Shown in pieces: positions 25,310 through 35,117 of a DNA stretch of 64,000 bases. Position numbers and translations under genes: made by a program. The stretch spans positions 1,426,001 to 1,490,000 of the forward strand of contig OZ254082.1 of the NCBI GenBank assembly GCA_965267535.1, given 5' to 3'. The notes under the pieces were generated by a model that was given only the letters and a program-made list of their open reading frames with translations, was not told the origin of the DNA and made no database searches. This DNA is from CAXBNB01 sp965267535 (GTDB lineage Bacteria > Bacteroidota > Bacteroidia > Cytophagales > Cyclobacteriaceae). How positions within the stretch are numbered: position 1 is the stretch's first letter; the number at the start of each line of letters is the position of its first letter.

Positions 25310-26239
25310 GTGTCACTAGTAGTAAAAAATCTAACGAAGGTATATGGCAGTCAAAAGGCTGTGGATGGTATTACATTTTCGGCGAAGGAAGGCGAGATAC
25401 TGGGTTTTTTAGGGCCTAATGGTGCGGGCAAGTCCACCACCATGAAAATCGCTACGGGCTTTGTCAGTGCCACGTCCGGTACGGTAGAAGTGGCGGGTTT
25501 TGATGTGGAAAAGCAATCGCTGGAGTCGCGCAGGCATATAGGCTACCTGCCCGAGCACAATCCCCTCTATCTGGAAATGTATGTACACGAATACCTCATT
25601 TTTTCAGGCAAGACCTATGGCATGACCAGCGGTCAGTTGAAGACCAGAGTGCCCGAGGTGATCGAAAAATGTGGATTGTCTCTGGAGCAAAATAAAAAAA
25701 TAAGTGCCCTGTCGAAAGGGTACCGTCAGCGGGTGGGGCTGGCTCAGGCACTGCTCCACGATCCTAAGGTCTTGATACTTGACGAGCCTACTACGGGGCT
25801 GGATCCCAATCAGATTTTAGAAATCCGCAAGCTGATCAAAGAAGTGAGCAAGGATAAAACCCTGATTTTTTCTACTCACATCATGCAGGAGGTGCAGGCA
25901 CTTTGCGATCGGGTAATCATAATCAACAAAGGCAGGATTGTGGCCGACAAAACGCTGAAGGAACTAGCAGCAGATGCAAGCGAACGCAAGTACGTGATCG
26001 AGTTTGGGGCACCCGTAGATTCGGGCTTGCTGGAAGCCATCGAGTCTGTGACCAGCGTAGTAGCCCTCGACGAACTCAAATACGAAATACGCACAGCAGA
26101 AGGACGGGACATCCGCTCGCAGGTGTTTAAGCTGGCCGCCGAAAAGGAGTTGCCACTGGTCGGTTTGCAGGAGTCTGTAGGCTCGCTGGAAGAAGTGTTC
26201 CATTCCCTGACGGGCAAGGAAGCGGTGACCGTGAGTTAA
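25310..26239 (+). CDS. gldA: Gliding-motility ABC transporter ATPase GldA
   Basis: A 309-residue ABC ATPase expected to work with the membrane protein GldF and with GldG in gliding. Walker A GPNGAGKST, signature LSKGYRQRVGLAQAL and Walker B VLILDEPTTGLDP are intact, followed by the H-loop STH. GTG start at 25310. The length and the nearby gldFG support GldA over a general exporter ATPase. Confidence 0.85.
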   Translation: MSLVVKNLTKVYGSQKAVDGITFSAKEGEILGFLGPNGAGKSTTMKIATGFVSATSGTVEVAGFDVEKQSLESRRHIGYLPEHNPLYLEMYVHEYLIFSGKTYGMTSGQLKTRVPEVIEKCGLSLEQNKKISALSKGYRQRVGLAQALLHDPKVLILDEPTTGLDPNQILEIRKLIKEVSKDKTLIFSTHIMQEVQALCDRVIIINKGRIVADKTLKELAADASERKYVIEFGAPVDSGLLEAIESVTSVVALDELKYEIRTAEGRDIRSQVFKLAAEKELPLVGLQESVGSLEEVFHSLTGKEAVTVS

Positions 26240-26282
26240 TATCTGTCGTATATTTATTTAAAAGCAGTAAATTTGTTGTGTT

Positions 26283-26492
26283 ATGAAAAGCCACGAAGAA
26301 TTTGAAAAAAAGATAAACAGGAGTCTTAACAACACGGAAGCCAAAATATCTTACTTGCATGAAAGTGTAAAGGGACTGAATGAATCTTTCAAAGAATTTC
26401 ACGAAGATATTTCAGAGTATATGGCATTTACCGCTGAAAGCTATGCAGACCATGAAAGAAGGCTGTCAGTTTTAGAGAAAAAGATAGGGTAG
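26283..26492 (+). CDS. Small coiled-coil protein, unknown
   Basis: A 69-residue, mostly helical, highly charged protein (LNNTEAKISYLHESVKGLNESFKEFHEDIS...HERRLSVLEKKIG) with heptad-like spacing. It starts 43 nt after gldA and is followed by a nucleotidyltransferase-like gene. No family is recognised. Confidence 0.5.
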   Translation: MKSHEEFEKKINRSLNNTEAKISYLHESVKGLNESFKEFHEDISEYMAFTAESYADHERRLSVLEKKIG

Positions 26493-26544
26493 CCCATCAG
26501 GCATTACGAAATATTCGTTTCCACAGTAAAAGTAGATTTGACCC

Positions 26545-27141
26545 ATGGATGTGTTGAACACCCCTCATGCAACGGATACAGCGTCAGCTAACCTGCAGAA
26601 GCTAACGGAGCTCAATAGGGTAGCCAAATCTATCTTTTTAGCGAATCCATCCAACTCAAAAGCAGATACTATGGACATCACGAGTGAGGAAGTTATAGAT
26701 TTCCTGAAAAGCCTGGATAAGCATAAGGTTAAGTACCTGCTGGTAGGTGGTTTTGCTACCACATTTCATGGCTACATCCGTACCACACATGATCTGGATC
26801 TATGGATAAAAGATGACGCTGAAAACACAGATAACCTGATTCAGGCGCTTAAAGAAGTGGAGGTGCAAGGCGCAGAATTGCTAAAGGGCATGCCTCTGGT
26901 TGCCGGCTTCACTGAACTTCGAATAGGTAATTCGGGGTTTGTAGCAGATTTGATGCATAGCCTTAAAAAATTTTCTCAGATGGATTTTGAAGATTGTTAC
27001 GATAGAAAAAAGACAGGGCATTGGGAGGGAGTGCCCATATATGTAATCCATCTTAATGATCTGATAGATGAAAAAAAAGCTACCGACAGGCACAAAGACA
27101 GAGACGATGTAGCCAACCTAAAGCGAATTAATAAACTGTAA
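26545..27141 (+). CDS. Nucleotidyltransferase-fold protein (DUF6036-like)
   Basis: A nucleotidyltransferase-fold protein with LVGGFATTFHGYIRTTHDLDLWI, combining the GG motif and D-x-D, as in antitoxin-like Bacteroidota NTases. The start could be ATG at 26545 (198 residues) or ATG at 26671 (MDITSEEVIDFLKSL), which matches the usual family N-terminus; the first 42 residues would then be non-coding or a remnant of another gene. It separates gldA from gldF. Confidence 0.65.
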   Translation: MDVLNTPHATDTASANLQKLTELNRVAKSIFLANPSNSKADTMDITSEEVIDFLKSLDKHKVKYLLVGGFATTFHGYIRTTHDLDLWIKDDAENTDNLIQALKEVEVQGAELLKGMPLVAGFTELRIGNSGFVADLMHSLKKFSQMDFEDCYDRKKTGHWEGVPIYVIHLNDLIDEKKATDRHKDRDDVANLKRINKL

Positions 27142-27166
27142 CCACTAAGCACACTATACCAGCCGA

Positions 27167-27895
27167 ATGCTCACCATATTTATCAAAGAAGTCAATAATT
27201 TTCTCAACAGCCTGATCGCCTACATTGTGATCGGTGTTTTTCTTACCTCCATAGGCCTGCTCATGTGGGTATTTCCCGAAAGCAGCATTTTAGAATACGG
27301 CTATGCCGACATGGGCACGTTGTTTACTATGGGGCCGTATGTGTTTATGTTTTTGGTGCCTGCCATCACCATGCGCATGTTTGCCGAAGAAAAGCGTACC
27401 GGCACAGCCGAGCTGCTTTTCACCCGCCCGCTCACATCGTTTGATATTATCGGAGGCAAGTACCTGGCCGGTTTTTTTCTGGTTGCCTTTTCGCTTATTC
27501 CTACAGTGCTGTACTACGTGTCAGTATATTATCTGGGCAACCCTGTAGGCAACCTCGACACACCGGGCATTATCGGGTCATACATAGGCCTGGCGCTGCT
27601 GGGAGGCGTGTTTGTGTCGATTGGTATTTTTGCTTCGGCCATTACCGAAAATCAGGTAGTGTCTTTTATTCTGGCGGTATTTTTATGTTTTATTCTTTAC
27701 TCAGGTCTTTCGTCCATAGCGGGCATCAATGCATGGGGACAGTTCTCCTACATCATGGAGCAGTTTAGCATTATCTATCACTACGGCTCGCTGAGCAAAG
27801 GCCTGATCGACCTGCGCGACATTGTTTATTTTTTGAGTGTGATAGCAGTTATGCTGTTGTTGACCAATTTAATCCTAAATGCTAGAAAATGGTGA
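27167..27895 (+). CDS. gldF: Gliding-motility ABC transporter permease GldF
   Basis: A 242-residue polytopic inner-membrane protein with about six hydrophobic helices and the motif KRTGTAELLFTRPLTSFDIIGGKYLAG, typical of ABC-2 permeases of the GldF type. It overlaps gldG by 7 nt (27889-27895). Confidence 0.87.
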   Translation: MLTIFIKEVNNFLNSLIAYIVIGVFLTSIGLLMWVFPESSILEYGYADMGTLFTMGPYVFMFLVPAITMRMFAEEKRTGTAELLFTRPLTSFDIIGGKYLAGFFLVAFSLIPTVLYYVSVYYLGNPVGNLDTPGIIGSYIGLALLGGVFVSIGIFASAITENQVVSFILAVFLCFILYSGLSSIAGINAWGQFSYIMEQFSIIYHYGSLSKGLIDLRDIVYFLSVIAVMLLLTNLILNARKW

Positions 27896-29574
27896 GTGAA
27901 AGAAAGAAGGAGCATGTATTGATATTTTTGATTGGTGTGATGGTAGTGGTCTTGGCCAATCAGTTGATCGCCAAATATCCGGTGCGTTTCGACCTGACCG
28001 AAGAAAAACGCTATTCCATAACAGAAGCCAGTAAGCAATTGCTCACCTCGCTGGACGATGTGGTGTATGTAGAGGTATATCTCGACGGAGAGTTGCCCAG
28101 TGCCTTCAAGAGGCTCAGAAAAGCAATAGAAGAGACACTGCAGGACTTTGCTTTTTATGCCGGCACCAATATCGAATACAAGTTTATCGACCCTTCAGTA
28201 GCCAAAAGCCAAAAAGCGCGCAACGAGTTTTATCGTTCCATTATCGATAAGGGTGTTTTGCCTACTAACCTCACATTCAAAAAAGATGGAAACAAAACCG
28301 AAAAACTCATATTTCCCGGAGCGGTTATTTCCTACTACGGTAAAGAAAAAGCGGTCACTCTGCTAAAAGGCAACCAGGCGGCCAGTAACGAGGAGAGGCT
28401 CAATCAATCCATCGAAGGCCTGGAGTACGAGCTGACCAATACCATTAGGATACTGGCATCTGACCAGCGAAAAAAAATAGGGATGATTACCGGCCATGGC
28501 GAACCGGACTCTTTGGAGGTAGCCGGGTTGAACAATGCCTTACTGGATAAATACGACCTGTTTAAAGTGGACCTGCCCCGTAGACAAAAGCCGCTGAACG
28601 ATTACGATGCTTTGTTAATAGCCAAGCCCACTACGGCGTTTTCTGAAAAAGAAAAATACCTTCTCGATCAATACATAATGAATGGAGGCAAGGCTTTGTT
28701 TTTTATCGATGCGCTGCATGTAAATATGGATAGTGCCGTAAATGGAGATGGCACTATAGCCATACCCTACGACATCAACCTGACAGACATGCTCTTTAAA
28801 TACGGAGTACGGGTCAATCAAAACTATGTGCAGGACATTGTCTGTGGAAATTTCCCGGTAGTGGCCGGCAACATGGGGGATCAACCCCAGATTAGAATGT
28901 TGCCCTGGCCGTTTTTTCCGGTAGTCAATACCTTTGGCGATCACCCGATAGTGAAAAACATGGATGCCATATCCATGAAGTTTGTAGCCAGCATGGATAC
29001 CGTAAAAGCCGTAGGAATTAAAAAAACACCTCTGTTGTATACGTCGCAGTATTCCCGCTTGCTCAATTTTCCGGTGCGCATAGCTATGAACGACCTGCAA
29101 AACAGCCTTGATCCCAAGTTGTTTACCAAAGGCTCTCAGGCGGTGGCCTATCTGCTCGAAGGCCCCTTTACTTCCATGTACAAAAACCGTATTTTACCCG
29201 ATGGGGTAAACCGCTCTGCCTTCAGGGCCGATGGCCAGCACACTGCCATAGTGGTCTGCTCCGATGGCGACATGATTCGCAATGAATTTAGCGTAAAAAC
29301 AGGCGATCCCCTTGAGTTGGGAGTAGATCCGTTTAGCACTACTGTATATGCTAACAAGGATTTTGTAATGAATGCCTTAGAGTACCTACTCAACGATAAC
29401 GGCATCATTACAGCCAAAGCCAAAGAGATTAAGCTCAGGCCACTTGACAAGGTGAAGGTAGCCGAGGAAAAAACACAATGGCAGGTGGTGAATTTGGTAT
29501 TGCCCCTCGTCTTACTGTTGCTCTATGGAATAATCCGGTTTTACCTGAGGAAGAAAAAGTACGCACGATTTTGA
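27889..29574 (+). CDS. gldG: Gliding-motility auxiliary protein GldG
   Basis: A 561-residue protein with an N-terminal membrane helix (VLIFLIGVMVVVLANQL), a large periplasmic ABC-type auxiliary domain (MITGHGEPDS, FIDALHVNMDS) and a C-terminal helix (VVNLVLPLVLLLLYGIIRFYL) followed by a basic tail. It forms a complex with GldA and GldF. Starts inside the gldF stop. Confidence 0.88.
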   Translation: MVSERKKEHVLIFLIGVMVVVLANQLIAKYPVRFDLTEEKRYSITEASKQLLTSLDDVVYVEVYLDGELPSAFKRLRKAIEETLQDFAFYAGTNIEYKFIDPSVAKSQKARNEFYRSIIDKGVLPTNLTFKKDGNKTEKLIFPGAVISYYGKEKAVTLLKGNQAASNEERLNQSIEGLEYELTNTIRILASDQRKKIGMITGHGEPDSLEVAGLNNALLDKYDLFKVDLPRRQKPLNDYDALLIAKPTTAFSEKEKYLLDQYIMNGGKALFFIDALHVNMDSAVNGDGTIAIPYDINLTDMLFKYGVRVNQNYVQDIVCGNFPVVAGNMGDQPQIRMLPWPFFPVVNTFGDHPIVKNMDAISMKFVASMDTVKAVGIKKTPLLYTSQYSRLLNFPVRIAMNDLQNSLDPKLFTKGSQAVAYLLEGPFTSMYKNRILPDGVNRSAFRADGQHTAIVVCSDGDMIRNEFSVKTGDPLELGVDPFSTTVYANKDFVMNALEYLLNDNGIITAKAKEIKLRPLDKVKVAEEKTQWQVVNLVLPLVLLLLYGIIRFYLRKKKYARF

Positions 29575-29685
29575 TCCGTCGGATAGAAGACCAGAGCTAT
29601 CATTAGTGGCTGTATACAGCGGTCATAATGAGTCATAACGGTTGATTCAAGTTGAGTTTTGTATTGAAAAGGCTTAATTTACAGA

Positions 29686-31578
29686 GTGTTAACTTGGATT
29701 TGGGCAAGGAAATATAATCTTGTCCGAGCTCCCCGACCTCTTGTGAAATCAGAAAAAATATACCAAGCCCTGTTTGAGTGTGCCCCTGACGCTACACTGG
29801 TTGTAGATCGTGAAGGAATCATTGTGCATGCCAATACACGCCTGCAGAAGCTGGTGGAGTGTGATCAGAATGAGTTGCTGGGCAGTTCATACTGCAGTTT
29901 TTTTTCCTCTACCGGTACGTTGCAAAAAGAGCTGGAAAAGCTGTTTGGTAAATCATGCGAAATGAACCCGGTAAAGGTAGTAGGGGTTATGGCGGTGAAC
30001 AAATCCGAAGTAGGGACTTCTCTGGAAGCAAGTCTGGTACCTGTGAAAATGGATGCCGGAGAAAGCAGTATGGTAGCAATTACGTTCAGGACAGCCGATC
30101 GTATGCAAAAGACCGAAGCTGAGTTGCTGCGAAAAAACCAATTGTTACAATTGGCAGAGTCAATCATAATGATGGGTCACTGGCAGTGGGACCTGCGAAC
30201 CAATAATGTGCTTTGGTCAAACAATCTTTACGAAATTTTTGGTCAGGAAAAGGGAAGTAGTATTACCTATGATATATACTTCAATTATGTGCATCCTGAA
30301 GATATGGAATATGTATCAGGGCTTGTGAAAAAGTCTATAAAGGAAAAGAAGTTTCACGACTTTTTCCACAGAATCCTGCTAGCTGATGGTCGCGTGAAAA
30401 ACATACATCTGATGGGGCTTGTGATCACTAATGACCAAGACGAAGTAGTGGAGATGGTAGGTGCTTGTCAGGATGTGACGGAGCAAAAAATGGCCGAAAA
30501 AAAGTTTAGAGGCTTGCTCGAAAGCGCACCGGATGCGATGATTATAGTGGAAGAGGGTGGCCTTATTCAACTGGTGAATGCTCAGGCAGAAAACGTGTTT
30601 GGCTACAAAAAAGAAGAATTGATAGGGCAGCAAGTAGAAGTTTTGATCCCGGAGCGCTTCAGACATGAGCATGATAAAAATCGATCAGGATTTTTTGCAA
30701 GTCCAAATACTCGTTCTATGGGAGCGGGACTCGAATTGCTGGGTCTGCGCAAAGATGGAAGTGAGTTTCCCATAGAGATATCGTTGAGCCCTCTGGAAAT
30801 AGAAGAGGGTAAACTTGTGAGTGCTGCTATACGGGATATAACAGACCGAAAACGGGCAGAAAAAGAACTGGAAGCTTACAACCAGCAACTGCAGTTTAAA
30901 AACAAGGAACTGGAACAGTTTGCATTTATTGCCAGCCACGATCTGCAAGAGCCGCTTAGTACGGTTATTAGTCTGTCGAGTATACTGGACAGGCGACAAG
31001 GCGAGCAGTTGAGTGCCGACGGGAAAAAAAACCTGCTCTACATTCAGCAGGCAACCAGCAGAATGAGTGAGCTGGTAAGGGGCTTGTTGGATTATAGCCG
31101 CATAGGACGTAATCGAACGCTTCAAAATGTGGATTGCAATATTTTGTTGAAAGAGATAAAAGAGGACCTGGCAAATCGAATAGAACAAACGCATGCGGAA
31201 ATACAGCTCGGAAAACTACCTACCCTTATAGGTTACCAAACAGAAATGCGTCTGTTATTTCAAAACCTGATATCCAATGCGCTGAAGTTTAGAAAGGAGG
31301 GGGACATGCCGCAAATAAAAATATCGGCCAGCAAGAAGCAGGGAGAGTGGTTGTTTTCCATTCAGGACAATGGTATAGGAATAGCTGATGAACATAAAGA
31401 AAAAATATTTATTATCTTTCAGCGGCTGCACAGTCGTAAAAGGTTTAACGGAACAGGTATAGGTCTGGCTCACTGTCATAAGATAGTCGATTTGCATGGA
31501 GGGCGTATATGGGTTGATTCAAAACCGGGTGACGGTAGCGTTTTTTATTTTACTATACCAGCTAAGAAACATGGTTAA
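29686..31578 (+). CDS. PAS-domain hybrid-free histidine kinase
   Basis: A soluble sensor kinase of up to 630 residues. Three PAS domains are visible (about 25-125, 150-265, 270-390), then a dimerisation/phosphoacceptor helix with FAFIASHDLQEPLST and a HATPase domain with NALKF, DNGIGIA and GTGIGLAHC. No membrane helix is evident. GTG at 29686 or GTG at 29743 may be the start; the latter removes an unusual N-terminus. The stop overlaps the next gene by 8 nt. Confidence 0.88.
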   Translation: MLTWIWARKYNLVRAPRPLVKSEKIYQALFECAPDATLVVDREGIIVHANTRLQKLVECDQNELLGSSYCSFFSSTGTLQKELEKLFGKSCEMNPVKVVGVMAVNKSEVGTSLEASLVPVKMDAGESSMVAITFRTADRMQKTEAELLRKNQLLQLAESIIMMGHWQWDLRTNNVLWSNNLYEIFGQEKGSSITYDIYFNYVHPEDMEYVSGLVKKSIKEKKFHDFFHRILLADGRVKNIHLMGLVITNDQDEVVEMVGACQDVTEQKMAEKKFRGLLESAPDAMIIVEEGGLIQLVNAQAENVFGYKKEELIGQQVEVLIPERFRHEHDKNRSGFFASPNTRSMGAGLELLGLRKDGSEFPIEISLSPLEIEEGKLVSAAIRDITDRKRAEKELEAYNQQLQFKNKELEQFAFIASHDLQEPLSTVISLSSILDRRQGEQLSADGKKNLLYIQQATSRMSELVRGLLDYSRIGRNRTLQNVDCNILLKEIKEDLANRIEQTHAEIQLGKLPTLIGYQTEMRLLFQNLISNALKFRKEGDMPQIKISASKKQGEWLFSIQDNGIGIADEHKEKIFIIFQRLHSRKRFNGTGIGLAHCHKIVDLHGGRIWVDSKPGDGSVFYFTIPAKKHG

Positions 31579-31975
31579 AAAATTAGGATGTATAATGTTG
31601 ATCGATGATGACGAGCTCACCAATTATGTAAACGAGGTAATTGTTGAAGAGGCGGATTGTACAGACAAACTGGTCACTGTAGACAGTGGACAAGATGCGC
31701 TCGGCTATCTGAATTCGGTTACAAAACAAGAAGCCCCCCGGCCTGATTTGATCCTGTTGGACGTAAACATGCCTGCTATGAATGGCTGGGAGTTTTTAGA
31801 AGAATATAAAAGGCTTGGGCATGAACTCCTGCAGCATACCGTAGTGGTAATGCTCACCACCTCTTTCAATCCCGAAGACGAAGAAATGGCTAAGTCGATC
31901 GGTGAAATAAGTGATTTCAAAAACAAGCCATTAACTGTAGACCTTTTACAGGATATTATATCAAATCATTTCTAG
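31571..31975 (+). CDS. Single-domain response regulator (Rcp1-like)
   Basis: A 134-residue receiver domain with no output domain. The acidic pocket DDDE, phosphoacceptor Asp in LLDVNMPAMNGW, Thr in MLTTSF and Lys in NKPLT are all present. It starts within the upstream kinase gene (8-nt overlap), so it is almost certainly its partner. It probably acts by protein-protein contact or phosphotransfer. Confidence 0.88.
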   Translation: MVKKLGCIMLIDDDELTNYVNEVIVEEADCTDKLVTVDSGQDALGYLNSVTKQEAPRPDLILLDVNMPAMNGWEFLEEYKRLGHELLQHTVVVMLTTSFNPEDEEMAKSIGEISDFKNKPLTVDLLQDIISNHF

Positions 31976-32125
31976 TCAAGGTTCTTCTCAATTATACCTT
32001 ATATCCTTTTTGTTCGTTGGCTTAGTGCAAGCCACCGCATTCATTTTTTTGTAAAATAGTACTGAAAAATTGAGGGCTAAGGAGCGGGGAATTGTTTATT
32101 ACAAAAACAAAATAAAAGGAAAACT

Positions 32126-33682
32126 ATGAGGAAAAACATTATCATGTTTATTGTGTTGCTATCTCCGGTATGGGTATGGGGGCAGGTAGGATTGCAAACC
32201 AAGTCAGTATCGATTTTTCAGGGAGGAAATGCTTTCTTCATCAAAGAAGGACAGGTGCCTCTCGAGGGAGGAAAATACAAACTGCGCAATGAAGATATAC
32301 CAATGGCACGTTTTGGTACCCTTTGGTTTGGGTCGTCAGCATCTATAGCGGGCATACGCTCCTATACCGATACTGTAAACTATCAGGTCAAAGGACAAGC
32401 ACAATCCATCGCTGAGCTGCTGGCTGCCAACGAAGGGGCTAAAGCTTCACTTCATACCGAAAGAGGGCAGATTGTAGGGGTGATTAAGCAGGTGGTAATG
32501 GAAAAAGAGAAACCGGTTTTGGTGCACATTGTCCTCGACGATAATCACTGGTTGACTATGACACCCGATCAGGTAAAAAGTGTTAGCTTTTTGTCTTCAC
32601 CCAAGCTGGACAAAAAGCCCATCACCCGTAAGAAAGTAGACAAAGTAGTGGAGGTGCAGTTTGGCAGCAGCAAGGCAAGTCAGCTCCTCGATGTGATGTA
32701 TCTGCAGCAAGGCCTGAGCTGGTCGCCTTTTTATTACCTGGAGTTGCTCGATGACAAAAAAGCGCGACTGACATTGAGAACGGAGGTTGTAAATGACGCT
32801 GAAGACCTGCGCAAGACCAATGTCAACTTTGTGGTAGGTGTGCCCAATTTTCAATATGCAGGTTCGCTCAGCAATCTGGTGAAGTTTAGTCAGCAGATTA
32901 ACCCTCAAAAGGAGACCTATGCAGCCCATCGTATGAAAAAAGGATATGCTGCTTACGACATGGAAGAAGTGGTATTTGAAAGTATGCCTTCGTTTGACAA
33001 TCAGCTTACGGGGCAGCAGGTAGAAGATTACTATTTTTATCCGCTTTCTGATATTACCCTGGCTAAGGGAGAGCGTGCCCAGTATCAGTTGTTTACCGAA
33101 GAGCTGAATTACACCCACGTGTATACCAGCGATATTTCTTCTGGTCATGACTATACCAGCATGCATCGCATAGGCACAGACCCGGAGCGAAAAAGCACGG
33201 TATACCACAGTATAGAGATACAAAACGACTCTAAAAATCCTTTGGCTGAAGCTCCCGCTTTTATGGTGAAAAAAAACGGCAAAACAACCAGCCCACTGGC
33301 GCAGGATAAGTTGAGCTTTACACCGATAAAGGGTAGTACAGAAATCAGGGTTGCGGAGACGCCTGAGATAGAAGTGAAAAGCAATGAGCTGATTTTAGAC
33401 AAGTCGGATCAGGGAACCAACTTCTGGGGCAGAAGGTACTACAAAGTGAAAATGCAGGGAGTGGTAAAAGTGAAAAACTATAAAAGAGAAAAGCTCACTG
33501 TAGAAGTGCGCAACAAAGTGCACGGAAAGACACTCAGCACTTCACACCCCTGGGAAGTGCTCTGGCAAAAAGTAAACTCATTTTCTCCCAACGATCAAAA
33601 CTATGTGCAATGGGAGGTAACCCTGAAGCCGGGAGAAGAAAAAACGATTAAATACGAATTTGAAGTGTTTACCGAAAGGTAA
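32126..33682 (+). CDS. DUF4139 domain protein, exported
   Basis: A 518-residue protein with a signal peptide (about 1-20, ending VWVWGQ). The beta-rich body contains YLQQGLSWSPFYYLELLDDKKARLTLRTEVVN, the core of DUF4139, and ends in a WEVTLKPGEEKTIKYEFEV segment typical of these proteins. The role is unknown; likely periplasmic or surface-exposed. Monocistronic. Confidence 0.75.
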   Translation: MRKNIIMFIVLLSPVWVWGQVGLQTKSVSIFQGGNAFFIKEGQVPLEGGKYKLRNEDIPMARFGTLWFGSSASIAGIRSYTDTVNYQVKGQAQSIAELLAANEGAKASLHTERGQIVGVIKQVVMEKEKPVLVHIVLDDNHWLTMTPDQVKSVSFLSSPKLDKKPITRKKVDKVVEVQFGSSKASQLLDVMYLQQGLSWSPFYYLELLDDKKARLTLRTEVVNDAEDLRKTNVNFVVGVPNFQYAGSLSNLVKFSQQINPQKETYAAHRMKKGYAAYDMEEVVFESMPSFDNQLTGQQVEDYYFYPLSDITLAKGERAQYQLFTEELNYTHVYTSDISSGHDYTSMHRIGTDPERKSTVYHSIEIQNDSKNPLAEAPAFMVKKNGKTTSPLAQDKLSFTPIKGSTEIRVAETPEIEVKSNELILDKSDQGTNFWGRRYYKVKMQGVVKVKNYKREKLTVEVRNKVHGKTLSTSHPWEVLWQKVNSFSPNDQNYVQWEVTLKPGEEKTIKYEFEVFTER

Positions 33683-33733
33683 AGAAAAAATCAAAGCATG
33701 GGCTATGCAGTGGGTGTACTCATTCTCACTCAA

Positions 33734-33877
33734 TTAGTCCTGCTTTGTCAAGTTTGAGGTAAGCGGGTCGACACCTGATAGGTTTCTATCTCTTCAACTG
33801 CCTATGCTAGGCTTTTAGGATCATTAAACCTGTCAGGTTTTGCACTGTTTTCAAATATGACAAAGCAGTAGGATTAG
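33734..33877. mobile_element. MITE-like element, copy 1
   Basis: A ~144-bp non-coding element with imperfect terminal inverted repeats: CCTGCTTTGTCAAGTTTGA on the left (33739-33757) and the inverse of TCAAATATGACAAAGCAG on the right (33851-33868). It holds the 15-bp palindrome AAACCTGTCAGGTTT (33826-33840). A second copy in opposite orientation lies on the other side of rlmN (35003-35111). Confidence 0.6.
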
Positions 33878-33917
33878 AGGATGAAAATGTAAAAACTTAG
33901 GCATTTGCCTACAGAGA

Positions 33918-34964
33918 TTACCCCTTATTGGCTAATTGTCCGCAAGCCGCGTCAATGTCTTTGCCGCGGCTTCTTCTTACATGCACATTTACACCTTTTC
34001 GCTCCAGATACTGGCTGAACTTGTCCAGAGTTTTAGGATCAGTGTTTTTGTACTTGGCCTCAGATATGGGATTGTATTCTATAATGTTGATACGAGCAGG
34101 TACTCGCTTCCAAAATTCGTATAGCTCCTCAGCATCTTTTAGCGAATCGTTGAAGTTGTAAAACAGGATGTATTCAAAAGTAATACGGTTGCCTGTTTTT
34201 TTGTAGAAATACTGCAGAGCCTTGGACAAGGCCTGTAACGTATTGCTTTCATTGATAGGCATAATGGTATTGCGCTTTTCGTCATTGGCTGCATGCAGCG
34301 ACAGGGCAAGGTTGAATTTCACCTCATCATCGGCAAGTTTGCGTATCATTTTGGCTATACCGGCAGTCGATACTGTTATTCGCTTGGGCGACATATTCAG
34401 CCCTGCAGGAGAAGTAATTTTCTCTATGGATTTTAATACGTTTTGGTAGTTGAGCAGGGGCTCGCCCATACCCATGTATACGATGTTGGTGAGCGGAGCT
34501 TTGTAATGCTCCTCGGCCTGGTTGCGTATGGTCACTACCTGATCATAAATCTCCGATGCATCGAGGTTGCGCAGGCGATCCATGTAGCCGGTAGCGCAAA
34601 ACTTGCAGCTAAGAGAGCACCCCACCTGAGACGACACACAGGCTGTCATACGATCTTCAGTAGGTATCAGCACACCCTCTATCAGGTGTTTGTCGTGAAG
34701 CTGAAAAGCCGATTTAATGGTTTGGTCACTACTGATTTGCTTATTGGCTGTAGTAATCGGATAGATCGCATAATTTTCCTTCAGGCGCTCGCGGGTATTG
34801 ATCGACAGATTGGTCATTTCGTCAATAGATGTCGCAGATTTTTTCCACAACCACTCCTGTATCTGTTTTGCCCGGAAAGGTTTTTCGCCTATCGATTTAA
34901 AAAAATCAGACAGCTCGTCGTTCGATGCTTTTCTTAAGTCTTTTTGTTTTACTACAGTATCCAC
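33918..34964 (-). CDS. rlmN: Dual-specificity 23S rRNA/tRNA adenine-C2 methyltransferase RlmN
   Basis: A 348-residue radical-SAM enzyme that methylates A2503 of 23S rRNA and A37 of some tRNAs. The cluster motif CX3CX2C is C116-C120-C123 (GCSLSCKFC). GMGEPLLNY and the RCSN-type C-terminal Cys (AACGQ) fit RlmN. It reads opposite to its neighbours and is framed by two inverted MITE-like copies. Confidence 0.93.
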   Translation of the reverse strand: MDTVVKQKDLRKASNDELSDFFKSIGEKPFRAKQIQEWLWKKSATSIDEMTNLSINTRERLKENYAIYPITTANKQISSDQTIKSAFQLHDKHLIEGVLIPTEDRMTACVSSQVGCSLSCKFCATGYMDRLRNLDASEIYDQVVTIRNQAEEHYKAPLTNIVYMGMGEPLLNYQNVLKSIEKITSPAGLNMSPKRITVSTAGIAKMIRKLADDEVKFNLALSLHAANDEKRNTIMPINESNTLQALSKALQYFYKKTGNRITFEYILFYNFNDSLKDAEELYEFWKRVPARINIIEYNPISEAKYKNTDPKTLDKFSQYLERKGVNVHVRRSRGKDIDAACGQLANKG

Positions 34965-35002
34965 CGTGCAAAGTTATAAGTAAACCGCGGCTAATCAGAC
35001 AA

Positions 35003-35111
35003 TAATCCTGAGAATATAAACCTGACAGGTTTAATGACCATTAAAAGCCTAGCATACACAGTTGAAGAGATAGAAACCCCTTTTATCTCAACTTGACAAA
35101 GTAGGATTAGA
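35003..35111. mobile_element. MITE-like element, copy 2 (inverted)
   Basis: About 109 bp, from TAATCCTG (35003) to AGGATTAG (35103-35110). It contains AAACCTGACAGGTTT (35018-35032), AAAAGCCTAGCATA and GTTGAAGAGATAGAAACC, all matching copy 1 on the other strand over about 65 bp with few changes, and then TTGACAAAGTAGGATTAG. It lacks an internal stretch near the palindrome compared with copy 1. Confidence 0.6.
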
Positions 35112-35117
35112 ATTAAA

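Noticed and set aside
26545..27141. HEPN/MNT toxin-antitoxin pair made with the 26283-26492 gene
   Set aside because: The 69-residue protein has no R-x4-6-H motif and is too short for a HEPN domain.
33826..35032. AAACCTG(T/A)CAGGTTT palindromes as possible CRISPR repeats
   Set aside because: Only two copies, 1.2 kb apart, in opposite orientation and part of longer MITE-like repeats; no spacers.
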